DNA of 14,942 nt from Acidobacteriota bacterium (GTDB lineage: Bacteria > Acidobacteriota > Terriglobia > Acidiferrales > UBA7541): the NCBI GenBank assembly GCA_003131985.1, contig PKWH01000114.1, positions 1-14,942 on the forward strand, read 5' to 3'. A program made the translations under genes and the position numbers. The notes below the pieces were generated by a model. The model made no database searches. It was given only the letters and a program-made list of their open reading frames with translations, and had not been told where the DNA came from. This document shows, in pieces, positions 1 through 6,133 of this stretch (within the stretch, counting starts at the first letter, position 1; every line of letters starts with the position of its first letter).

Positions 1-1932
1 AAATTCATCCTGCATAAATTTGAAAATCCTATCGGCGAGGAAACCTACCAAATCACGCGCGACGGAGATTCGCTCGCGGTGAAAATGGATTTCAAGTTTA
101 CAGACCGCGGCACGCCTGTGCCGCTAAAGGCCACGTTTCGCGCGGCGAAAGACTTGACCCCCGAAATGTTTGAAATCAAAGGCCAGAATTCTCGAGTGAC
201 TACCATCGATGAGGCCGTAGAAGTCCGGGCCGCTCAAGTCCGTCTCCGGGATCGCGGGAAGTGGACCGAAGCCGCGCGCCCTTCGCAGTTCTTCACCATT
301 GCAGGCTACGCGCCCACAACAATGCAGATGCTGATGGTGCGTTTCTGGGCCTCGCACGGCTCGCCGGCAGATTTGGCCACGCTTCCCACTGGCGACGTAA
401 AAATTAAGCCTCGCGGTCACGACGTAATCGTCATTGATGGAAAAAGCGCAACGTTGGACCGTTTCACTGTCGAAGGTTTGATCTGGGGACGCGAGACGCT
501 GTGGTTTGATCTCAACAAAAATCTGGTCGCCTCTATCACTACTGATGCCGAATTCGATCACTTCGAAGCCATTCGGGATGGATACGAAAGCGCGCTGGGT
601 ACCTTTGTCGGAAAGGCTGGCTCTGACGGCATGGCCGCGCTGGCGGATATCTCCAAAGGAATTTCAGGAAGCCGCGCCGAAACTTTGGCCCTAGTCGGCG
701 GAACACTGATCGACGGCACAGGAAAAGACCCGATGCCCGATTCGATCGTGGTCATCGAAAAGGGACAGATTGTCGCCGCCGGACCGCGCAAACAAGTGAA
801 GATTCCGAAAGGTGCTACCAAAGTTGACGCACGCGGCAAAACGATCCTCCCCGGGCTTTGGGACATGCACGCACATTTCGAGCAGGTCGAATGGGGACCG
901 ATATATCTCGCGGCGGGCGCCACCACCGTTCGCGATTGCGGCAATGAATTCGAATTTATCACTGCTGTGCGCGACGCTATTAACCAGGGCCGTGGCCTCG
1001 GTCCGCGCTTACTGCTCGCTGGAATCGTGGACGGCTCAGGGCCGCTGGCTCTTGGCGTCGCTCGCGTGGACACGCCCGAACAAGCGCGCATGTGGACCGA
1101 CAAATATCACGACGCGGGCTTCCAGCAGATGAAGATTTACAGCTCGGTGAAGCTCGAAGAACTGAAGGCGGTCGCTGAGGAAGCGCATCACCTTGGCATG
1201 ACCGTCACCGGTCACGTTCCGGAAGGACTCGACGCGTATCAGACCATCGACGCCGGACAGGACCAGATTAATCACATCGAGTACATTGCGGACATCATGG
1301 TTCCACCGCTTCCTGCAAACGCGAAAACTCTGGATCGCCTCAAAGCGCGCGGTGATATCGATTTGAATTCGCCCGAAGCTCAGAAAGCGATTGCCTTCCT
1401 GGTTCAGCACGGCACGGTCATAGATCCCACGCTGTCCATTTTTGAGTTCTTTACCGCAAACACCTCGAAGTCTCCCATCAGCATCGAGCCTGGAATCGCG
1501 AAAGTGGCGCCGGAGCTTGCGGCAATCCTTTCCGGGACATCACCGCCTTCGCTTGCGTCGCCGCTTATCGAGAAAATGTTTCGGAAGGAAGTCGCGATTG
1601 TAGGCGCTCTCCATCACGCGGGAGTTCCGATCGTCGCCGGGACGGATCAGAATGTTCCCGGCTACAGCCTTTACCGCGAGATCGAATTGTACGTTCAGGC
1701 TGGATTCACGCCCATGGAGGCGATTCAAGCGGCGACGATCGTGCCTGCTCGCGTAATGGGTCTCGACAAACAACTCGGAACGGTGGAGGCTGGAAAGCGC
1801 GCGGATCTAATCATAGTGGGTGGCAATCCGCTGGAGTCCATCCACAACATTCGCAAAGTTGAATTCGTAATCACGAACGGCGTGATGTACAACTGCGCGG
1901 AGCTATGGCGCAGCGTAGGCTTCAGGCCGTAG
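1..1932 (+). CDS. Metal-dependent amidohydrolase with an extra N-terminal domain (5' partial)
   Basis: The reading frame is open from base 1 through the ATG at 79, so the gene begins upstream of the window. The C-terminal part (about 682-1932) is an amidohydrolase-superfamily TIM barrel of the imidazolonepropionase/prolidase-like type. It opens with the usual small beta segment (LALVGGTLIDGTGK). All expected metal ligands are visible: the HxH pair (codons 868 and 874, in DMHAH), the lysine that is usually carboxylated (1132, MKIY), two histidines (1213 in TGHVPEG; 1273 in NHIEY) and the aspartate (1645, AGTDQN). It ends with the typical GKRADLIIVGGNPL segment. Family members hydrolyse amide, cyclic amide or dipeptide bonds; the substrate here cannot be read from sequence. 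The first 220 or more residues are a separate, beta-rich domain that I do not recognise. It is probably co-transcribed with the asparaginase-family gene 39 bases downstream. Confidence 0.93.
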   Translation, partial: KFILHKFENPIGEETYQITRDGDSLAVKMDFKFTDRGTPVPLKATFRAAKDLTPEMFEIKGQNSRVTTIDEAVEVRAAQVRLRDRGKWTEAARPSQFFTIAGYAPTTMQMLMVRFWASHGSPADLATLPTGDVKIKPRGHDVIVIDGKSATLDRFTVEGLIWGRETLWFDLNKNLVASITTDAEFDHFEAIRDGYESALGTFVGKAGSDGMAALADISKGISGSRAETLALVGGTLIDGTGKDPMPDSIVVIEKGQIVAAGPRKQVKIPKGATKVDARGKTILPGLWDMHAHFEQVEWGPIYLAAGATTVRDCGNEFEFITAVRDAINQGRGLGPRLLLAGIVDGSGPLALGVARVDTPEQARMWTDKYHDAGFQQMKIYSSVKLEELKAVAEEAHHLGMTVTGHVPEGLDAYQTIDAGQDQINHIEYIADIMVPPLPANAKTLDRLKARGDIDLNSPEAQKAIAFLVQHGTVIDPTLSIFEFFTANTSKSPISIEPGIAKVAPELAAILSGTSPPSLASPLIEKMFRKEVAIVGALHHAGVPIVAGTDQNVPGYSLYREIELYVQAGFTPMEAIQAATIVPARVMGLDKQLGTVEAGKRADLIIVGGNPLESIHNIRKVEFVITNGVMYNCAELWRSVGFRP

Positions 1933-1960
1933 GCTACGGGACCTTAGCCGTCGCATCCTT

Positions 1961-1966
1961 GGGAGG
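1961..1966 (+). promoter_or_regulatory. Shine-Dalgarno site of the glycosylasparaginase-type gene
   Basis: GGGAGG lies 5 bases before the ATG at 1972. It is a strong ribosome-binding site and fixes that start, which also places the Tat signal at the very N-terminus. Confidence 0.8.
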
Positions 1967-1971
1967 AAGCA

Positions 1972-3126
1972 ATGGAAAAATGGACACGCAGGAAATTCTT
2001 TCTTTCCACTTTGGCAGGCGGCCTCGCTGCGAGCACGCGCCGGATTTTCGGAGCCGCTGTTCCCTCAACGGTCAAATCTTTGCCGCAAGCAAGTGCGCAA
2101 GCCTCCGCGCAGAGTGCCCGCCCGCTGATCGTTTCCGCAGCTAACGGACTGCAGCATCTCGATGATGGCATGGCCATCCTGAAATCCGGCGGCGACACCC
2201 TTGATGCCGTTCTCGCCGTCGTCACCAAGGTGGAAGACGATCCAAATGATGATTCAGTCGGCTACGGCGGTTTGCCCAACGAAGATGGTGTTGTTGAGCT
2301 TGACGCATCCGTGATGCACGGCCCATCGCGGCGCGCCGGTTCGGTTGGTTCGATCCAAAAGATCAAAAATCCGTCGCTGGTGGCAAAAACTGTGATGGAG
2401 AAAACCAATCATGTTTTCATCGTGGGCGTCGGTGCAGAGAAGTTTGCCGTCGATGAAGGCTTCAAAACCATGGATCTGCTCACCGACCGATCGCGTATTG
2501 CCTGGCTCGCGTGGAAAGCGTCTTCTTCGGAGAACTGGCGTCCCGGTCTGGATAGCCCTCAATGGAAGGAAAAACTCGCGCAGCTACTCGATACTCCTGA
2601 AAAAATGACTTGGCGCGATCATATTGAAGAAGTGGTCGTTCATCCCCCCACCGGAACGATAAATTGTCTCGCTGTAGATGCGAAAGGAGACATTTCGGGA
2701 ACGACGACAACCTCGGGACTTTCCTGGAAGATAGCCGGACGCGTCGGCGATTCCCCCGTCATCGGTGCCGGTCTCTTTGTGGACAACGACATTGGCGCAG
2801 CCGGTTCCACCGGGCGGGGAGAAGAGAACATCAAGATTTCTGGCGGCCACACGATCGTCGAAATGATGCGCAAGGGTATGTCTCCCACCGACGCCTGTCT
2901 GGAAGCCCTGCACCGTGTCGCGCGAAATTACAAGGCGTTTCCCGATCGCCTGAAGCAATTTCATATTCAGTTTTACGCCCTGAATAAAAATGGCGAGCAC
3001 GGCGCGGGAAGCTTGTGGGGAATGCATACGGATGGCCGCCGCGTGCAATACGCTGTCCACGACGGCGTCAAGGCGCGGCTCCTCCCCTGCACTCCCCTTT
3101 TCGATAAGATCGGCGGCGACTACTAA
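1972..3126 (+). CDS. Tat-exported glycosylasparaginase / isoaspartyl peptidase-type Ntn hydrolase
   Basis: This 384-residue protein belongs to the T2 Ntn-hydrolase family (N4-(beta-N-acetylglucosaminyl)-L-asparaginase). Such enzymes self-cleave to free an N-terminal threonine, which attacks the amide of glycosylated or plain asparagine. The predicted nucleophile is Thr229 (TGTIN). The substrate-binding Arg257 and Asp260 in GRVGDSP lie 28 and 31 residues later, the same spacing as human T206/R234/D237. The GSTGRGEE loop follows. The N-terminus has a twin-arginine motif (TRRKFFL, residues 5-11) before a hydrophobic stretch, so export in folded form to the periplasm is predicted, as for the flavobacterial enzyme. 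The usual His-Asp before the nucleophile is Thr-Gly here. It sits 39 bases after the amidohydrolase, suggesting joint expression. Glycan-linked versus free asparagine substrate is not decided by sequence. Confidence 0.94.
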   Translation: MEKWTRRKFFLSTLAGGLAASTRRIFGAAVPSTVKSLPQASAQASAQSARPLIVSAANGLQHLDDGMAILKSGGDTLDAVLAVVTKVEDDPNDDSVGYGGLPNEDGVVELDASVMHGPSRRAGSVGSIQKIKNPSLVAKTVMEKTNHVFIVGVGAEKFAVDEGFKTMDLLTDRSRIAWLAWKASSSENWRPGLDSPQWKEKLAQLLDTPEKMTWRDHIEEVVVHPPTGTINCLAVDAKGDISGTTTTSGLSWKIAGRVGDSPVIGAGLFVDNDIGAAGSTGRGEENIKISGGHTIVEMMRKGMSPTDACLEALHRVARNYKAFPDRLKQFHIQFYALNKNGEHGAGSLWGMHTDGRRVQYAVHDGVKARLLPCTPLFDKIGGDY

Positions 3127-3137
3127 AAGATGGAAGG

Positions 3138-3162
3138 ACCGGCCTTTAGACGTAAGGCCGGT
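3138..3162. terminator. Hairpin between convergent genes, possible bidirectional terminator
   Basis: A perfect 9-bp stem (ACCGGCCTT at 3138-3146, AAGGCCGGT at 3154-3162) with a 7-base loop fills the 47-base gap between the convergent asparaginase and YibQ-like genes. There is no clear T-tract on either strand, so efficient intrinsic termination is uncertain; position is the main argument. Confidence 0.5.
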
Positions 3163-3173
3163 GCGCGACGGAG

Positions 3174-4298
3174 CTACTTAACTACATCCGAGACAAAAAC
3201 CAAGCGGATGCCGCGAGCCTCGAGCCGCGGAACATCCTCAGCGAGCGCATCGATCGTATCCGGTCTGGGATGCCCGATCGCGATCGCGAACCCGTCGCGC
3301 TCCGCATCGCGCGCGGCAAGCTCAAGTTGTCCGAAAATTGCTTCGCGGCTCGCTGAATCGTCGAGGAACACCTTTCGCGAAGCGGCGCGCACCCCCAGGC
3401 GCTCCGCCGTGTCGTAAGCCACTGTCGACGCCAGCGTGCGGCTATCGACAAAAAACAGTCCACGCTGGCGCAGTCCTGGCATCAGAGCAGCCATCAAAGC
3501 AGGATCCGCCGTGGCGCGCGAGCCTTGATGATTGTTCACGCCAACCGCATGCGGCACCGTTTCCAGCATTCCCGCCAATGCCGAATCCACCTGCTGTTCG
3601 TTCATTCCGACTCGTAACTCGACTTCCTCCGTTTTCGCTGTGTCGCTCTCGGACTGCATCGGAAGATGCAGCATTACTTGATCTCCCCTCCGGTAAGCCT
3701 CCTCCGCGACTTCCGTGGACAACGGCAAATGCGGGAGGACGGAAACGGTGAGTGGAAAACCGAGCGCGAGCAGCGAATCGGCGGCCGCGCGGTCGTAACC
3801 GAGATCATCAATAATAATCGCGAGCCGCGCATCTCGGTAGCCACGCTTCACTGCAACATGGGAGCCAGCCGCAAGCGGTGTGATGACGTGAATCGTATGC
3901 GTGCGAATACCGTTGGAGGAGTAGTCAAACCGCATGATGCCGTCCGAACTGCTTTCTCTGATCGACAGTTTGTGGCGGCGTGCGATTTCGTCCAGAGCTT
4001 GCGCGATAGGTCCGACCTGCGAGGCATCGGAAAGCGAAACGTAAACGCTATCCGCGGCTAATTTCCCCGTTCCGCCTTTGGATGGCTGAAGCTCGGGACG
4101 AATCGTAACCTCGGATTTGTGCCCGGAAACTTTTTGCGCAGCGGCAACGATTTCGCTCGTAATCGCGCGAAGCTCGGCCTTTGATATTTTTTTCTTTCCG
4201 CAGCCTGTGGGAAGGAGAACGATTATGGAGGCGAGAAGAACCAGAATCCGCCGCACATCCGGGACCCGCTGGAACGCAGGTCCCCGACCTGCCTTCAC
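3174..4298 (-). CDS. YibQ-like divergent polysaccharide deacetylase, putative lipoprotein
   Basis: This 374-residue protein matches the divergent polysaccharide deacetylase family (Polysacc_deac_2; YibQ in E. coli). Family motifs are clear in the C-terminal half: LAIIIDDLG (159-167), a VSVLPHLPL strand (185-193), HLPM (211-214), VGVNNHQGS (252-260, where YibQ usually has NNHMGS), the FFVDSRT segment (282-288) and FLDD (311-314). Residues 17-33 form a short signal with Cys33 in LLPTGC, a lipobox-like site (Pro at -3 is atypical), so a periplasm-facing lipoprotein is likely. Residues 37-150 form an additional alpha/beta region that I do not recognise. The start is a GTG 6 bases after the stop of the S41 gene, without a good Shine-Dalgarno; an in-frame GTG at residue 15 would give a tighter signal peptide. 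The S41-YibQ order resembles the envC-ctpA-yibQ arrangement of proteobacteria. The chemical substrate of YibQ proteins is not established. Confidence 0.92.
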   Translation of the reverse strand: MKAGRGPAFQRVPDVRRILVLLASIIVLLPTGCGKKKISKAELRAITSEIVAAAQKVSGHKSEVTIRPELQPSKGGTGKLAADSVYVSLSDASQVGPIAQALDEIARRHKLSIRESSSDGIMRFDYSSNGIRTHTIHVITPLAAGSHVAVKRGYRDARLAIIIDDLGYDRAAADSLLALGFPLTVSVLPHLPLSTEVAEEAYRRGDQVMLHLPMQSESDTAKTEEVELRVGMNEQQVDSALAGMLETVPHAVGVNNHQGSRATADPALMAALMPGLRQRGLFFVDSRTLASTVAYDTAERLGVRAASRKVFLDDSASREAIFGQLELAARDAERDGFAIAIGHPRPDTIDALAEDVPRLEARGIRLVFVSDVVK

Positions 4299-4304
4299 GA
4301 GTAG

Positions 4305-5522
4305 CTACGCAGCCTTTCGCGCGGATGTTGCCGTGCCTTGCAGAACTTCGATGGCTTTCTTGATCACCGGATCGTCAACAGAAACGGGTTTCTCGGAAGG
4401 AACGGGTTGCTTCTGATCGTTTGCCGCAATAACCTCATCGAGTGAGGGATGGACCTCGGCGGTGGCGGCAACTCCGTTAGCTGGAATTTCCTTGTTGTCG
4501 GGAGTGTAGTAATTCGCAACGGTCAAAATCATCGCGGAACCGTCATCCATTTCGATTAGCTTCTGCATCGATGCTGTGCCGTACGTGCGATCGCCTACCG
4601 TCTCTCCGCGATGATTGCCGGAGATAGCGCCAGCCACGATTTCTGCCGGACCGGCAGTTCCAATTCCAATCAACACCGACACTGGATCCGTCCAGACAAC
4701 TTTCGACGGCTCCGCGGTGGAAACAATAGGATTCACCGTTTGACCCTTGAGTGTTGTAATCGTGCCGGACGGCACAAAAAGCTGGGCAGTGGCGATTCCT
4801 TCTTGTACTTCCCCAGAAGGGCAATCACGCAGGTCTAAAATCAGTTTTTTGATGCCCTGATGCTGAAACTGCACCAGCCTTTCGCGAATCTGTTTGGTCA
4901 TACCCGCCTCAAACGTTGGAACGCGGAGATAGGCAATATCACCCTGGAGCTTGTCTTCAAGAAGCTTGGGCGCGGGTAGCTTTTCAAGTGTCAGGTCTAG
5001 GTCTTGTGGTTCCGTCTTCCCGCGGCGAATGACGGAGATTTTCACCACCGTGCCCGGCGCGCCGCGAAGAAGAAGTTCGGCTTGTCCAATTGCCATCTGT
5101 CCCGTGCTGAATCCCGCGATTTTTTCGATGATATCGCCGATACGCAAGCCGGCTTTCGCGGCGGGCGTGTCCGCTAACGTTCCCAGCACGCCGATGTAGC
5201 CGCGTCTGATAAGCACGAGTCCCGTTTCACCCGTAGCTTTCGTGGCGCTCTTCTCTTTGTAATCTTTGTACTCGAGCGGGCTAAGGTAAGCCGATTCCGA
5301 GTCCAGCGAGTCGAGCAGTCCGTGAAGGGCGCCGTTGGTGACTTGTGCCATGTTAGGGTCGTCCACGTAATCGTTCTGGACCTTATCCAGCACTTCGCTG
5401 TACACGGTCAGCGCGCGGTACGCCTTTTCGTCGTTTGACCGGGCGCGAAGATAGCCGGTGGCCACAAAGGCTATGACGACCAGGGACAGGATGATGACAA
5501 TCTTCTTCGATAGCGGGCTCAT
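4305..5522 (-). CDS. S41 (CtpA-like) PDZ protein lacking the catalytic Ser/Lys: predicted pseudoprotease
   Basis: This 405-residue, C-terminal-processing-peptidase-like protein has an N-terminal membrane anchor or signal (residues 6-24), a helical region with the LDSESAYLSP motif (72-82), a PDZ domain (about 97-180) and an S41 core (about 193-365). In active S41 enzymes the core carries GSAS*ASEI and, 25 residues later, the lysine of GK*GSVQ. Here these are GTAGPAEI (Gly291, codon GGT at 4650-4652) and GTASMQ (Thr316, codon ACA at 4575-4577). Both dyad residues are therefore lost at the correct 25-residue spacing, while the third site residue, Gln320, is kept. The LDLRNNPGG motif is also degenerate (LDLRDCPSG). 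The reading frame is otherwise intact with no stops, arguing against simple decay. The start at 5522 is preferred over an in-frame start at 5603 because of the GAGG site and signal anchor. It is followed 6 bases later by the YibQ-like gene. Confidence 0.93.
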   Translation of the reverse strand: MSPLSKKIVIILSLVVIAFVATGYLRARSNDEKAYRALTVYSEVLDKVQNDYVDDPNMAQVTNGALHGLLDSLDSESAYLSPLEYKDYKEKSATKATGETGLVLIRRGYIGVLGTLADTPAAKAGLRIGDIIEKIAGFSTGQMAIGQAELLLRGAPGTVVKISVIRRGKTEPQDLDLTLEKLPAPKLLEDKLQGDIAYLRVPTFEAGMTKQIRERLVQFQHQGIKKLILDLRDCPSGEVQEGIATAQLFVPSGTITTLKGQTVNPIVSTAEPSKVVWTDPVSVLIGIGTAGPAEIVAGAISGNHRGETVGDRTYGTASMQKLIEMDDGSAMILTVANYYTPDNKEIPANGVAATAEVHPSLDEVIAANDQKQPVPSEKPVSVDDPVIKKAIEVLQGTATSARKAA

Positions 5523-5530
5523 GGGTTTTT

Positions 5531-5537
5531 CCTCTTC
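5531..5537 (-). promoter_or_regulatory. Shine-Dalgarno site deciding the S41 start
   Basis: On the minus strand GAAGAGG ends 8 bases before the ATG at 5522. It favours this start over the upstream in-frame one at 5603, whose 27-residue extension is polar and would bury the signal anchor. Confidence 0.65.
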
Positions 5538-5618
5538 TCCGCCAAGTTTGCAGCGATGCCAGGTTAGACGCGTTCTCGCGCCACAGGTTTGCACTAGTGG
5601 CATCGATCACGAACACTG

Positions 5619-5627
5619 ATTGTACCA
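5619..5627 (-). promoter_or_regulatory. Candidate extended -10 promoter for the S41-YibQ operon
   Basis: On the minus strand TGGTACAAT reads as an extended -10 element (TGn followed by TACAAT, 5 of 6 consensus matches). It lies about 100 bases upstream of the S41 start and would give a leader of roughly 90 bases. No convincing -35 hexamer is seen at 16-18 bases, which is tolerated by extended -10 promoters. Confidence 0.4.
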
Positions 5628-5887
5628 TTTGAACCTCATTTTCGCCTCGTTTGAATCGCCCGGAGTCGTCATTTTCAATGACCACGACAGCGCAGACCCT
5701 TCTCGATGTCGGTTTACACTCTTCCGAAAGAAATCTGCGCATGAGTCGGTGGCTGGTATGCGATCGAAAGACAAAGCAATCGTCACTACTGAAAGTAATA
5801 TTTTTAAATTTCCAATTTTAATAGTTCCTGGCATCAGCCTTTGAACCTACTAGAGCTAACATCTTACCTTTCAGCAAAATTTTGTGC

Positions 5888-5916
5888 TTGTCGATTCGTT
5901 CCAATGTTGGTATATA
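5888..5916 (+). promoter_or_regulatory. Candidate sigma70-type promoter for the TonB-dependent receptor
   Basis: TTGTCG (5888-5893) and TATATA (5911-5916) are separated by exactly 17 bases; each hexamer matches the consensus at 4 of 6 positions. Initiation near 5923 would give a leader of about 210 bases before the GTG at 6134. The prediction rests on pattern alone. Confidence 0.35.
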
Positions 5917-5927
5917 GCGTGCATGTC

Positions 5928-5954
5928 TTTCGGACAGCGATTGTCTGTCAGAAA
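5928..5954 (+). other. Hairpin at the predicted 5' end of the receptor mRNA
   Basis: TTTC-G-GACAG (5928-5937) pairs with CTGTC-A-GAAA (5945-5954), giving a 9-bp stem interrupted by one G/A mismatch, with a 7-base loop. It would form within a few bases of the transcript start predicted from the promoter at 5888-5916. Confidence 0.4.
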
Positions 5955-6120
5955 CTAGAATTTCAAGTTTGCGCCAAAGTTTCCTCGGGGTGGGGGAATA
6001 TAACGTGCGACGTGTTTTACTCTGCAGGTCATTTCTGACTTCAAACCAAGACGGACATGTCGCAGTGTCTCGCGATTTCGATCTCTCGCCAACGGCCAGC
6101 AGAACTCGAAGGAAAATTGA

Positions 6121-6130
6121 AAAGGGGGAG
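6121..6130 (+). promoter_or_regulatory. Shine-Dalgarno site deciding the receptor start
   Basis: The purine run AAAGGGGGAG ends 3 bases before the GTG at 6134. It selects this start over the longer in-frame extension beginning at 5969 and puts the signal peptide at the N-terminus. Confidence 0.7.
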
Positions 6131-6133
6131 TCC

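Larger units (their letters stand above)
5523..6133. other. Divergent intergenic region, 611 bases, no gene seen
   Basis: The region separates the leftward S41 operon from the rightward TonB-dependent receptor. It contains the two candidate promoters listed separately, an AT-rich stretch at about 5798-5823 and a hairpin at 5928-5954. Open frames in it have no ribosome sites and no recognisable protein character, so I read it as regulatory or leader sequence. Confidence 0.6.

Noticed and set aside
558..1103. 181-codon minus-strand open frame inside the amidohydrolase
   Set aside because: Ser/Pro/Ala-rich antisense frame across conserved metal-binding motifs of the real gene.
4305..5522. S41 frame as a decaying pseudogene
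   Set aside because: No stops or frameshifts; PDZ domain, anchor, ribosome site and short spacing to the next gene are intact. Loss is limited to the catalytic positions and nearby motif residues.
5523..5603. 27-residue N-terminal extension of the S41 protein
   Set aside because: It would bury the membrane anchor; the GAGG site 8 bases before ATG 5522 supports the shorter form.
5969..6133. N-terminal extension of the TonB-dependent receptor beginning at 5969
   Set aside because: It adds 55 polar residues before a clear signal peptide, has no ribosome site, and a purine-rich Shine-Dalgarno lies just before GTG 6134.
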